64,000 nucleotides of DNA, from assembly GCF_013368755.1 (NCBI RefSeq), contig NC_049561.1, positions 3,348,001 to 3,412,000 on the forward strand, given 5' to 3'. Below the pieces are notes generated by a model that saw nothing but the letters and a program-made list of their open reading frames with translations, was not told the DNA's origin and did no database searches. This DNA comes from Talaromyces rugulosus. Its lineage: Eukaryota; Ascomycota; Eurotiomycetes; Eurotiales; Trichocomaceae. A program made the position numbers and the translations under genes. Of the stretch, positions 23,621 to 38,600 are shown piece by piece; positions within the stretch are counted from its first letter, which is position 1; the number at the start of each line of letters is the position of its first letter.

Positions 23621-26600
23621 CGTAACCGAGAGGAAGCAGAGGATAATCGCTCAGCGTTGGCTCTGCACTGCACCGTCTCAACCTGACTACCAATTCTTCC
23701 AAAGCCCATTGGCACTCTGATATCCATTGATTGATTTCATTGAGATGTTGCATGTGGCGGTTATACATAAACGTAAAACGTAATCTGCCATGCATGACAA
23801 TCGCTGAGACCTCGAACAGGGCAAATCTTGGAGTATTAGGTCCCATGTCCCCAACAAGTAATGGATCAGCTGTATCAGAAAGTATTTCGGCGCTTTGGAG
23901 CAACGAGTCATCGCGCTCAAGTTGTTGCATGGCACCCAAATAGTTGAACAAGATCTCCATAGGTACCTTGGGCCGTGTCGAAGATACTTGATTGCCCTGT
24001 GAAAGGAAGTGATAAGCGAGATAATGTTTTGCAGTTTCCTGCACACTCCTTCTAGTATCTTTGACTCGTTTCAAAGTGTCTAGTATATCATCTACTTTTC
24101 TATTAGTATGTTGAAAATATTCTGGAGGTTTTTGTGGGTGTAACTGACCTGACTGTAATGACACTTGAACGGGTGAGATGTTCGTGAACCAGCCAACAGT
24201 TCGTGATGGATCGCTTTGTGAGTCCCAAGCCTCTCTTCCATGACCTTCATTAAATAATGTAGGTAGAAACCTGTCAGTAAAGACGCAGTGGAAGGAATGA
24301 AGGATTGCTGCCAATAAAAAGTCCATGGGCTCAGTCCGGAAAACATCGTGGTGACTAGCCATTGTGAAAGCAGTGGTTTCCTCACTTAAAGTGAAAGATT
24401 TCTGTTCGACCGCACCGTAAGTGTTTGGGACGCTATCCATTCCCCAGTAGCCAGTATTTGTTGGTAGAATCTTGAAAGGAAGGACCTTTGCCTTTTCATC
24501 TCGTCTGGCATGTTCGGCTTGCAGCGAACACCAGGTCTGGAAAGATAGCGGCTTATCACTGGGAAGGGTTCTGGTTTCAATAATTTCTTGCAAGTCCTGA
24601 ATAATAATTCTCCAAGAAACCATGTCAACAACTAGGTGATGAGCAACCAAGAACAAAAATTGCTGGTTGTCTTGGGTTTCAAACATGTCAACAGTAAACA
24701 ATGGACCATGCAAGATGTCTAGGCTCTGTTGGCTCTTGATGATGATATCAGTTGCGTCAGCCTGCTTGGATAATGTGTAGTTATTAAACCGAAAAGATGA
24801 TTCGATCTCCTAGGAAGAGTTGTCAGAAATAATCTTTAGTGCGATAGGTGATACATACGTTAGAGAGACGCTGAACCCATTTGCCATCACTGTCTTCTCT
24901 GAATCGTGCACGCAGCATTGAATGTTGGATGACAAGGCTTCTAACTGCTGATTTCATGGCCTGGGGGCTGATGTATCGTGACAAGCGAAGACTAAAGCTC
25001 TGGTTGAACCGGCTATTCCCTTGATGTTCTTTGCTGGCAGCAAGATAAATCGTTTGGATTGGCGAAAGATCGAAATCTTGCTCTGTTTTTTCTTCGGTTT
25101 GCACAATCACAATGCTAGCCTCAACTGTACTGGCTAATTGTACAATTGACGAAGAACGGAGTACGTCGTGAAGGGACACTCCTATCTTATGTCGTCGGCT
25201 TCTAGATACCACAGCCATGGCTGTAATACTATCACCACCTATAATAACACTGTTAATACTGGAATGTGGCTCTAAAGACACTTAAACATACCTAGGCTCA
25301 TGAATGACTGGTTCAGCTTTACTTTTTCGACAGGCAAGTTGAGCACCTGACTCCAAACATCGCGCAAAATTGAAATGACTCCGGTGACCTCTGCGGGAGA
25401 TTCATTGCTTTCTTCAGCACCCACAATATGTTGTGAGATTTCTTCTGGTATATCTTCGACCCAGCCTTTAACCTTTTTCCTATCGAGCTTCCCAGAGACG
25501 AGCATCGGGATCAAATTCACAACTGCCCATGTTTGGGGGACCATGTAGGAAGGTAGCTGTAATGATAGCTTGTGTTTGATGTCTTCCAACTCAGAATCAA
25601 TGTGTGAATTCCTTTGAACAAGCTCGCAAGGCTGAGAGGAAACAATTGATTGCTTGGAGGTGTTCAAAGAGAGGACTGCCACCAATCGCTTCTGAAGATG
25701 TCCCGACTTTGGCAACAGAACAATGACATGTCGCACACGAGGATCCGTTTCCAATCGGTGCTCGATCTCGCCGAGATCCATTCGTTGACCGTTGAGTTTG
25801 ACTTGGTTATCCTTCCGACCAACAAAATCGAGGGAGCCATCAGATGTGTATTTAACAAGGTCACCGGACAAATGTAGCCGCCGGGCTCCAGGAACAGATG
25901 ATGGGAATTTTGACGCCCATGAAGGATTTTCGACGAATACTGCTTTGGTTTTGGCATCATCTGCAAGATATCCGCGGGATAGAGCAGGCCCTTCTAACGC
26001 CAATTCGCCAACAGCACCCAAAGGCATGAGTTGGTTGTAGTTGTCGGGGTTTACAACCCAAGTAAGGGTCGATTGTGTCCCTTGCCCAATGCTGGTTGCA
26101 GAGTCTTTTGGTGCGACTGATCTCACAACACACATCACTGATGTCTCCGTTGGCCCATATATATTCACTAGTTCAACCTTGTTCGCCCATTTAGATATAA
26201 CTTCAGGGCTCATTGCTTCACCCCCGCATCCCAGAGTTTTGAGGCATGGAACAGAAGATGGATCGATCAAATTGGCAACAGAAGGGGTTAAAAATGTCCA
26301 GTTCACATTCATCCGACAGATAGCGCCTGATAAGTCTTGCAGACGTTCCTCGTCATTGGGCACGCACACGCAGCCTCCGTTTGTCAAAGTTGAGAATATT
26401 TCCAAGACGGCAGCGTCGAATGTAAGTGACGAGAATTGAAGCACTCGGCTTTTTGAGTCCATCCGTATAGCAGGACTGTAAGCTGCAGAGCTCGAATTGA
26501 ATGCCCGGTGGTCGACAATGATCCCCTTTGGCTTTCCAGTGCTCCCTGAAGTGAAGATTCCGTATGCCGCGTTTCGACTGTTTGTGCTGATAGCCTGCAC

Positions 26601-29600
26601 TGAAGATGTGGTCCCGGATGAGAGCTTTTTGATCATACCTTCATGAATATCGACTATGTTTTTGACGACGCCATCGAATCTAGAATGGTATTTAGGAGAG
26701 CACAAAACGACGCCAATGTTCAGTTGCGTGATGATTTCCGTGTGTCTTTCGACGGGATGAGTTGGATCAAGAGGAACAATGGCGCCACCAGCAATAAGTA
26801 CCGCATACATCGTAACAATAGTCCATGCAGATCTGTCAAGACATAAGGGTACCAGCACTTCTGGTCCAACATTTAGCGTCCTCAAGTACGATGCCAGTCT
26901 TGATGCATATGTATTCATCTCTTGATAGGTAAGATGGCCATCCCAGCCATCCACTGCGGAAGCTTGGGGTTGTGAGATGCACCATTCGTGGAATATATCA
27001 TGAATGCATCGGTCAACCGCTTGCGGGCGGCGTCTGTTCCACCACGTAATTTCCTCCCTATCCTCCGGGCTTACCATTTCAACTGTCTCAAGAGACTCGG
27101 TGTCGCTAGAATTGACAGATGCAAGCTGCTGAAGAACGTGTGAAAACTGCAGCAGTATTCTCTCTGAAGCCCAGGTAGAAAGCACCTGTTCATCAAAGTG
27201 GAGATTCAACTCAACATGAGATTTGGATAGCTTACACTCCACCACGAGAGGGAAAGTGAAGAAGCTGCCAAGCGTTCCGTCATTTTGAACTTCCCAGAGG
27301 TCGTTGCTTTCGGCAGATTCTTCGTTCTGTATAACAATCAAATTCCTGAAGTCGGAAGCAGACGCAGCGTCTACTCCAAGTTTCCTGATATGCTGTAAAC
27401 CTGCATGCTGATGAGGAATGATTTCCGTAGACGCTTTCTGAATTCCCTCGAGGTAGTCCTTCTTTTTGAGTGAAAGATCGACATTGATACGAGTCGGTAC
27501 TGTTGTCAGTACAGGGCCTGCTAGATCAGCAATGCCTGCCACGTCCGCATTCCTACCACTCAGTGTCTCCCCAAAGCATATGTCACTTGATTGTGTACGA
27601 TTTGATAACACGAGAGCCCATGCTGCTCGGATTAACACTGGCACGGTAATATCAAGTCCTGATGACTTTTGTGGTATTCTTGTGATTGTGCTCACTGTCT
27701 TTGTGGTTAGTTCTCGATCCCCTGGCGAATCTTCGATCGAAGGTGGAAACGGTGTAGATGATGTGTTGGCGAGATAGGTTTTCCAGAAGTTGTCTGAGGT
27801 TTGAGGATTCCGTTCTTGTAGATAACCGATAAAGTTTGCGTAGGAAGCCTTTGGTGAAATTTTAGACTTCGAGAAATAAATTTCTTGAAATCTCGTTAGG
27901 ATAATGTCTAGCCCCCATGCATCGTACAGCGCGTGGTGAATCAGCCAGACGAAGTAAATGGACGATGAAGATTTGTCTTCAACTAAGGTGTATCTCGTGA
28001 GGGCGCCACCGTCAGATTCCGGGACTTTCGAAGAATAGCTGGTAGCTTCTTCCAGGTTGTGTGAGGTGTACCACTTGATTTCGTCCTTTTTGAGGACTAC
28101 CTGTAGGAAGTTAGAGGAAGCTGTATGGATGATGCGGGTTCGGAGAATGTCGAATTCATCCACTAATTGCTGCCAAGCAGTCTTGAACTTTTGAATATCA
28201 ACATTCTGAGCTAGTCGAAGAATGTTTTTGGCAACGTATGCTCCCCTTTGTTTGACTGATGATGTGATGAGACCTTCTTGAAGGGGACTGCAAGGGTAAA
28301 TGTCGGAAACCGTATGCTGATTGACGCCGCATTGACTTGCCACTTCCTCCATGATTTCTCCTTTGGATGCTTGTGCTAGTAGACTAAATGGTTCGACACT
28401 ACTGACAGATGTATTCTTCGCTGTTTGGCATCGCGAGGACATTTCTTTGAGTGAAGAGTGGCGGAAAACATCCAGAACACTTAGGGTTAGTCCTTGAGAC
28501 CGGGCAGTTCCCACAAGCTTCATAGCAGCCAGAGAGTCCCCACCAAGTCTGAAAAAACTGTCATCACTGCCAATCGAAGCTGTGGGTAGACCAAGGACTT
28601 GAGACCATAAACTTTGCAATACTAGCTGCGTTTTGTCGGTAGGAGCCTGTCGTTTCATCGAGGTTACTAGAGAGTAAGCTTTAAGGGCTTCTCTAGAAAG
28701 GTCGTTAATTTCGCCGTGAAGCTTTCGACGATCAAGTTTTCCGGATGTAGTGAATGGTATGGTTGTCACTGGGAAGAATAGTTGTGGAATCATATACGAT
28801 GGCAGGACTTTGCCCAAAGACTCCTCTAGGCCCTTGATCGTATCTTGAATCGAGCCACTCATTGTCAGAAGAAGGCGTTCATCTTGTCGGACGATATTTC
28901 CCGAGGTAGTCTTATTCGAATTCGAAGTGAAAAACATGGCTAGTTTCTTTGCCCCAGCATGTGAACCGGGAGCAACGAGATCAACTGCCAACTGCACATT
29001 CTCAGGCATTTGCTGTGCACATTGATATTCAATTTCACCTAGCTCAATACGCTGGCCATTGAGCTTGATTTGCATGTCCATTCTTGCCATATAAGTGAGG
29101 GTGCCGTCTGAATTGTAACGGACAAGATCTCCAGTGCGATACATTCGACTTCCGGGGGCAACTAGATCGCGTATGTTCTCATTCGCTGCCCAGGTGGGAT
29201 CCTGTATAAAAGCCTCCCTTGTCTTAATTTTGTTGTTGAGATAGCCACGACCAACTATATTACCTTCAATCACCAATTCACCGATGGCTCCGACTGGCAC
29301 AAGCTTATTATAATCTCTCTGATCGACAATCCAAGATCGACTACCGACAGCCGTTCCAATCACAGCAGGGTCGAAGTTGACAATTTTACCAGACGCATCA
29401 ACTTTGTCATTTGCTGCACAGACGACAGAGCACTCGCTAGGCCCATAGGCTTCAACAAGGCATACGGATTTTGACCACTTTTCGATACTACCTGGAGTGA
29501 GCTTTTCACCTCCCATTGCGATGACTTTCATAGTGGGTATACTCTCAGGCTTAAGAGTCCCAGCAACGGAAGGTGTGATACACATCCAATTGGCACGTAG

Positions 29601-32600
29601 TCTTCCAATGCTGCCAGCCATGTCGTTCATACGCTCCTCATTACTAGGTACACAAACGCACCCACCTAATACGAGAACCGAAAGAATGTCCAAGATGGAT
29701 GCGTCAAATGTGTACGAAGCGAATTGATAGGACCGTGTTTTCGAGTTCATGTGTAGCGCTTCCCCATGAGCTATAGCGCCTGTGCAAAATTGGCCATGCT
29801 CTATTACCGTTCCCTTTGGCTTCCCTGTTGACCCAGAGGTGAAGATCACATATGCTGTATTTGCTGGTTTAACAACGGAGCGTATCTGGCCGTGAACTTG
29901 TGGAAATCGTAGCAGAGAGTTGTTGTCTACCAATATAACATTTTCGGAGATTCGAGAGACCTTTTCATATTGTGAAGCCGAACTCAAGACCACGCGACCT
30001 TGTACATCATCTACAAGTGCTCGCAGTCTATCCTCGGGATGTGATGGATCGAAAGAGACGAATGCGCCTCCCGCTTTGAGTACAGCAACTTGGGCAACAA
30101 TGGCCCATGAAGACTTTTCAAAGAAGAGAGGAACGATAACTTCTGGGCCGACCCCTTGGTCTTGAAGTTGGATTGCAAGGCGTTCCCCAAGATTGTTGAG
30201 CTCTTCATAGGTAAATTGAGCGTCCCATCCCTCGACTGCCGGGGCTGATGGCTGGATTACAGCCTGCTCTTGGATCATCTCATGAACACACTTGTCAACC
30301 TTGATCAGAGAAATATCATTCAGTTTGCGAACAGTACTGCAACTTGAGTTTCCGAAGCATTCAATATCTCCGATAGACATGGAAGTGGTCGTTTCCTTTG
30401 TAACGTCACCGATTATTTTCTCAAATGTGTCTGCGATGTTCTTGACTTGATCGCTAGACAGGAAATCCTTCCAGTAGCTAAAGTGAACCTCGGTACTCGA
30501 ACTGAGCATCTCGACGTTTATTGCCAGCTTGTATTCACTAGGATCGTAGGATTCAAAAGATTTGAAGGATAGCGAGGGCGTGGTATCTTCCTCCAAGGCG
30601 CCCCGTCTCTGGAACGTGAAGGCTGTGTTGAATAATGAGGCATCCGCAAGATCAAGCTCGTGCTGTACCTCTGCGAGTGAAATAGACTGATGCTCCATAC
30701 TTTTGATGAAATCGAGTTGGGTCTTTTTCAACGCTTTCTGCAACAATATATCCTTTTTCAAATTGATCTTGTATACCAGCATGTTGATGAATGCCCCAAC
30801 TGCATCTTGTATATTGTCCACCGGGATATCGCGTCCTGAAGCGACGTAGCCGAAGCATATTTCATCGGAACCGGTGTAGGACCTTAAGACTAGAGCCCAC
30901 ACAAGTTGGAAGAGAGCTGACATCGTGATTCCCATGTCTTTGCAAAACTCTTGCATTTGTGCATTGTCCTTGAGAATAAGAATCTCGGAGCCGAGGCTTT
31001 TCTCGCGTCGTTCTTCTTCCACCAAAGACGGGAACAAACAGGGCTCTGTACCGGAAAGATATTGTTTCCAGTATTTGACACTTTTCTCCTTGGACACAGT
31101 TTGCAGGTGGGCAATAAAATCGCCATATCTAGGTGGTTGTGAGGTCATAGGAGCCAAGCCCATATATTCCCTCGAGAGATCTCGAATGATAATTGGCATG
31201 GAAGTGCCATCTGCAATAGCGTTGCTGATGTCAAACCGACAGAAAACCTTTCCCGAAGGAGTCTGGCAGATTGCTAGGCGATGAGGTGGAGAACCATCTC
31301 TGAAATCCAAACTTTGTATTTCTGACAAGGACTGCCGGCCATTTTCATCTAAATTAGCAAGAAGAACGAGTTTTGGGTCTGCTGACTTGAAAACTACTTG
31401 ATCCATAAGTGAGGACTCATGACTGCCATCAATGAAAATTGTTCTGAGTGTGGAATGGCGTTGAACGACCCTTTGCCAGGCGGAAGCCAGCTTCTGCACG
31501 TCAATCGCGGCCGTGGGCATGTCAACCTCAAATATGGTCTGATATGAATACGTAGTAGAGTCTTTGAACTGGCTGAGCAGAATGCCTTGCTGCATAGGAG
31601 AAGAAGGATATATGTCCTCAATCTCTTCAAAAGAATTAATTGCAGATTTTTCCAAGCTCTCTCTCAACTTTGTAAGACCATGGAATGATAACGGTAGAAG
31701 AGGGAAGTCGCTCAAGCTTGGTTGTGGCTTTTGCAAACAAGGGTCGTTAAGGGTGTCAGTCAGTAAATCTTTGCAGTCTGCAACCCATCGGCCTATGCCT
31801 GTCTGTCTTTCCATGGCTTTGTTGTAAGAAAACGATAGGTTCAAGCTGTCCTCGACTATTGCCGCGGATATTTCAATAAGCGAAAATCGAGGGACATCAG
31901 CCCCAATGTCGAAAGAAGAGTTAATTGATTGCCCGGTACCATTGATTGGCTCTAGTAATTTATCGTGATTTTTGGAAGTGTTGTGTTTCCCGAGGTAATT
32001 GAAAGTAATTTCCATCGGCCAGTGGTCGCGATACCTTTCACTTCCTTCCCAAGTAAGGAACCGCTGTGCAAAATAAGGCATTCCCTTTCCTGGAGTTTTT
32101 CCGCGAAGGTCTTTGACCCAACTGATGCATTCACGGAGACCAACGCCATCGCCATCGCCCATTGTAGCGTCGGAAGGCATATGCACTGGACTCATAGTAG
32201 TGAACCATCCAACGGTACGAGAAAGATCGATCTCGGGATCGTGAGGCTCACGTCCGTGGCCTTCGTTGTAGATGCATGGCGGCGTCTTTCTGTTAGGGAA
32301 TACCCGGCTAAAAGAGAACTGAAGACTTGCAAGAAGAAGATCAACAAGCTCAACCTGCAACTTCTCATTCGCCAAACCGAGGATGCTTCTTGTCGTGGAT
32401 GGTTCGATTGTGAATTGTTCAGTAACAACATCTCCATGAATGTTGTTGTTCTCTTCCATGCCCCAGAACCCTAGGTCAGCAGCTGGGATATTATCCAGTG
32501 GTAGCGGTTTGGTGTTTGAACTGCGTTTGGCGTATTCAGTCTGCAGTCTGCACCATCTTTGGAAAGAAGTTCCTTCACTCTCAGTCACTGGTCGTCCGTG

Positions 32601-35600
32601 TAATAGATCCTCGAGGTCTTGTACAATAACGCCCCAAGACACAACATCAATTACTAGGTGGTGGGCACAAACAAGAAGCTGAGGATTGGCGGGTGGGTCA
32701 TCAAAAAGCACTGCACACATCACAGGACCATTGACAATGTCCAAGGACGCCTGAGCATCCTCAGCCTCGCGTGAGATATCGTCAGTCTCAAAGTATTCCA
32801 CTGTGCGAAAAGAATACGAGTCCTCAATATTTGCCGAAATTCGTTGCTTCCAAACACCGTTTCCGCCTCTAGAAAACCGAGCTCGCAGCATTGGATGTAA
32901 CTTGACTATCTTTGTGAGATATTCTTGTAATTTATCTTTTGAGAAGGATCCCTTGAGCTCAATCATCATACTCTGATTGAATTTATTGCTTTGACCGTGC
33001 ATGCATTGGAAGTAGAGACTTTGAATTGGCGAAAGATCAAACTCATGGTAATCTTCTTTTTCAAGCACGGCCTTCTGAGGCAATTTCACGAGTGAAGCAA
33101 GATGACGGATCGATTTGCAGGTTATGATGTTTTCCACAGTGACTCCTAGGTTTTGTGACCGACATTGGGACATGACAGCCATAGCTGACATGCTATCGCC
33201 CCCCTAAACAGTTGTTAGCCTATGTTTATAAAACTTCAAGAAAATAACTGGGATATTTTACCGAATGGATAAAAGAGCGATCTAGGCTAATGCTCTCGGC
33301 ATTGAGGTTAAGAACAGAACCCCAGATTCTTTGCAAGCTCGCCTCGGTCTCTGTTATGATGACAACCTTGCTCGGTGAGTTTTCTAATGCAGCAGCTGTA
33401 ATACTGTCGTAAACGTCTTCTTCCATGTTCTCGATATATTGGTTGACCATTTTGCGATTCAACTTTCCTGAAGCCAGTAGCGGTAGTTGTTCCAAAACGA
33501 TCCAGTTTGAAGGGACCATGTAAGCAGGAACCTGGTTTTCGAGTCTTTGTCGTATTGTTTCAACGCCTTGCAAAGCGGGTTTAGTCGTCACAATTCGCAG
33601 AATATCATTATCGGAACTCGATACAGGTAGCTTGCGTAACGAGAGAACTGCGATTAGCTTCTTCGCAAATTTTCCTGTCTTTGGTATGATGACAGTAGCA
33701 TTCAGAACTTCAGTGTCTGAATTCAGGTGATGCTCAACCTCTTCAAGCTCGAGTCGCTGTCCATGAACCTTGGCTTGGTTGTCCTTCCTGCCAATATAAA
33801 GCAGGTCACCGGAATCATCTGGGGAGTACTTCACAAGGTCTCCTGTCTTGTACATTCTTCTCTCTCCATCAAATTGTAATGAGCCGCTTTTGGTGAAGCC
33901 TGGTTGCGTAATGAATACTTCTTCAGTCTTTTGCGTGTTATTGAGATAACCTCTGGCCAGGGTCGGGCCTTCAACCAACAGCTCTCCAATAGCACCCACA
34001 GGCACTAACCTATTGTGATTGTCTGGATCAACAAGCCAGGCATTGCCGACAGGTGTCCCGATATTGGAAGGGTGAGTTTCTTGTAGCATATGTGGCTTCA
34101 CAGCAGCAACAATCGAGGTCTCTGTAGGTCCGTACCCATTGATCAATCTGACCTTGCTCGCCCACGTTTCTAGATGGCTTGGTGCCATGGCTTCACCCAC
34201 AAGGGCTAAATTCTGCAGACCGGGCACATCGCGAGGCTGGATAGTCTGGGCCATGCTTGGCGTGAGAAGAGCAGTGTTGATGTTCTTATCATTGATGTAC
34301 TGAGAAATTCCGTTAAGTCGGGTGCTTTCGTGAGGGACACAGACACAACCTCCCATGACAAGGACTGTCAAAATTTCAAGTAAACTAGCATCGAATGTAT
34401 AAGAAGCGAATTGGAGGACTCTAGAAGATGGGCCAAAGGAAAATGCTGGGCCATTCTTGATGGCTCCTGAACAGAATCCGGCATGTTCAACTACTTAGAG
34501 TCAGTTATTTTTCTTTAAACGTACCAATCAAAAGCATGGGCAGCCATGGGGCAAGAAGAGTGTACTTACTAACGCAGCCTTTTGGTTTCCCGGTACTTCC
34601 AGACGTGAAGATTACATACGCTGCCGCGCTTGGATCACATTTCCCAAGAGGAACCTCGTTCATAGGAAGTCTCTCGATCGTAGTCTTATCAATAGCAAGA
34701 ACTTGATCAATAACGTCCTGGCACAAGGAGCTATATTGTGGAGAACATAAAGCAAGTTCTGCACTAGTGTCCAAGACGATTTCTCGGCGCCGTGCTACAG
34801 GATGTTGAGGATCTAAAGGAACAAACGCACAGCCTGCCTTCATGATAGCTATCATAGAAATAACAGCAAAGGCCGACTTCTCAAAGCAGACTGGGATGAA
34901 GCGTTGTGTCTTTGTATCCACAATAGCAGCAATGCGGTGAGCAAGAGCGTTCGAATGATCTTCAAGCTCTCGGTATGTGAAAGAACCATCCCAGGAGTTG
35001 ATGGCGGAAGCGTTCGGTTGTAGGCGGACATTCTCTTCAATCATGTCATGGATACATTTATTGTTCCGGCTCAAACTCAAGGCCGCATTCCAATTGTGGA
35101 TTGTGCTGAGGTCACCCGCATTGACTAGATCAAAAGCTCCTACTGTCAACTCTGCATTCTTTTGTAAACAGAGATTGGCAATCATGGTTTCAAACTGGGA
35201 CAAAACTCTCTCCAGCTGTTTCTGCGGAATGACCTTCTGATCATAATGGACCTGGATCTCCAACTCACCGTCCCAGATGAAGCACGAAATATTCAAAGGA
35301 TACGTGTAGAAGTTCGTCTCCCCTGAGTTAGCACTTTGAAGAGACATGACCCCAGAGATATCATCAGAATCCCCATGTGCAATAGAAAACAAGGTCTGGA
35401 AATTGCAGGCTGATTTTGCATCTTCACTGAAGTTTCTGATGTTTTGAAGGCCGGTGAATTGATATGGTATCAGAGAGGCTGCTTGCTTCTGGATATCTTG
35501 CAAGAACCCATTAATAGTCAGGCTCTTGTCAACCTGTAATCGCATTGGCACTATCGATAGTACTGGTCCAATGATGTCAGAAATTCCAGGAACAGGTGCG

Positions 35601-38600
35601 TCTCGGCCAGTTAAGATTTCTCCAAAGATGACGTCTTCAGAGAAGGAAAACACGGAACTGGCCAGAGTCCAGGATGCCCGAATGATAGACGGCAGTGTTA
35701 TGTCGGATGATGTGCGATTAGGAAGGTTGAAGGTGCGAATAAATTGGTCCTTTGGCGATGGCTTGTAAGAAGAGTTGGGTAGTGACGGGAATTGAGCGTT
35801 TGTCGAACCATCCAGTTTCTCGATCCAGAATTTTTGAGTTTCGTCGGAGTCAACACCTGCTAAATATTTGATAAACTGGCTATAAGACCTCTGAGGTTGT
35901 TTGGCATCTTCCAAGCTACCCTCGTACTGGGCTTTAATCTTATCTAAGAGAATGGGCATGCTCCATCCGTCGTAAACCGCATGGTGAGCCGTCCATACAA
36001 AGCGTGGCGTCTTTGTAAATTCCCCAACGATTGTGTATCGTGATAGTTTACCGCCATTTCTAACTGGTAGAGAACGGGTTTGTGAAGATAGAGCATCCAC
36101 ATTCTCGAACGAATCCCATTCTAGTCGCTCACGCACAACAACTTGAATGAATCCACACAGCTTTGAGTGTACAATTCTGGTTCGAAGAATAGTCTCTGCT
36201 TGAGCAACACTTTGCCATGCAGCTTTGAATTTGGTGATATCGACACCACTTTCGAGTTCGTAGATGTTTTGGGTGACATACGATCCTGCCTGAGTACTCG
36301 ATAGGGCTATCAGTCCTTCTTGAATAGCAGTGCAAGGATAAATATCTTCAATTTCCTTATCCGAGACTTGGCAAATGGCCAAAATCTCATTTTTGATCTT
36401 GGTCAGAGAAACAGTATTTACGAGCAATGAAAATGGCGCAATTTCTGCGTCCATTTCCACAGCCGCTGTTGACGAAAGCCCCGAGACATTTTGGGCCATA
36501 TCTGACAGTGTAGGGGTCTTGAAAATGTCAGCTACCGTGATCATGTAACCTTCCTTCCGAGCAGCAGTAACCATCTTCATAGCTGTGATGGAATCTCCGC
36601 CATGTCGGAAGAATGTATCTTCGGCGCTGATGCTTTGAGGATCGACGGACAAAATTGACGCCCATAAGTCTTGCAATGCTTTCTCAGTGGTGGTCGAAGG
36701 TGATCTCCCAGTTCTTCCTCCAAGTCTATATGAGGACGGATCCTTAGCGAATATTTCCTCTGCAGTAACACGCAAAAGTCGACGATTTAGCTTTCCTGAA
36801 GACGTCATGGGTAAGAATGACACGGGTATATAGACATTTGGCACCATGTAATTCTGCAGCTGAGAAATAAGAGTCGACTTGGTAGCCATAGCTATCGCTT
36901 GGAAGGCATCTGTCATGGGTAAAACAAAGTCTACATCGTTCTGTGATTGTGTCTTCCCTTCAGCCTGGAGACATACAAACGCGACCAAAAATTTGGACGT
37001 TGTGTCCCCATTGCGAGTGATGATCAGATCGACTGAACATTGACTGTCTTCAGGTAGCGTGGCTTGCATTCGATGCTCAATTTCTCCAAGTTCAATGCGC
37101 TGACCGTTCAATTTAACCTGGGTATCTTTGCGACCAAGGTAAACAAGCGATCCGTCGGAGTTGTATCGAACCAGATCTCCTGTTTTGTACATACGGTGAC
37201 TGCTTTGTGTGACCGTCGGAGTCTTCTCAACAGAAGTTGAGATAAATCGTGGGTTCTCAATAAAGATATCTTCAGTCTTCTTTGGATTGTTGAGGTAATG
37301 ACGCGCAAGAATTGGCCCTTCAATTAACAATTCACCAACGCAGCCGATGGGGACTAAAGAGTTATGGTCAGATGGGTTGACGACCCAGGTGACGCATCCA
37401 ACAGCACGGCCGATGTTGGTAACATCGCTCAGAAGGCCAACATCAGCATTATGACAACAGTTAATAGAACATTCTGTTGGCCCATAGATGTTCTGTAGTC
37501 GCAGTACCTTGGTCCATGTGTCTTTGATCTCCTGGGTAGGGGCTTCACCTCCAATGGCGAGACCCTTGAGTCTCGGAACATCACTGGGCTGGAGGAATGA
37601 CGCTACCGTTGCTGTCATATCGGTGAAATTGACGTCCAGGTCGTTCATAGCCTTTGCGAGGTTGTTCATCCTATCTTCCTCTGAGGGAACACAGACGCAA
37701 CCCCCTCTCATCAAAGTGGTGAAAATCTCTTCCAAGCTGTTGTCAAAAGAGTATGACGCAAACTGCAAGAATCTAGTAGATGTGTCAACCCCGAGAGCCG
37801 CACCATGAGCTTCAGCACTGGTCACGAGACTTTGATGCTCAAGGACAACCCCCTTGGGCTGACCAGTACTGCCTGAGGTGAATATAAGGAAGGCCACATT
37901 TTCAGGACCAGCCGAATTGAAAACGGTTCCGTCAGCATCCTCAAGTTCGTCAAATAGTGATGCATCGACAGTGACGGCATATGGGACAATATCTTCAAGT
38001 AATTGAGTCCGAGATGGCGAGGAAAGAACGACGTTAGCTCCACTTTCAAGCACCCTCAAATCTAAAGCCGCCTTGGGATGGCCGGCATCCAATGGAACGC
38101 AGCCACCTCCAGCCTTGAGAACAGCAATCATGGAAATAATTGTATACGCTGACTTATCGAAACACAAAGCCACATATGTTTCCGGTTCAACACCCAAGCT
38201 GATCAAGTAATTGGCAAGACGAGAAGAAAGATTGTCCACATCTGAGTAGGTAAAGTTCCCATCCCAGGAGCAGATAGCAGGTGCATTTGGATTTACCTGC
38301 ACCTGTTCTTGGAAAACTTCATGAATGCACTTTGTGATCGTTTCGGGCATATTATTGTTCCACTCCACAATCTGATCCAATGAACCAGATGGAATGTAGT
38401 TTAATTCACCGAGGGTACTTTCCGGATGTTCGATGATGTTTTCCAGAGCCTTGATGAACGTATTGGCCATGTTAACTGCTTGACCATGAGACAGGAGATC
38501 TGTCCAATAGTCGAGGTCTATCACCGCTTCTTTATCAGAAGCTTCGACATTGATAGATACTAAATATTCCGTAGGATCATGCAAGCCGCCATGCTCCTCG

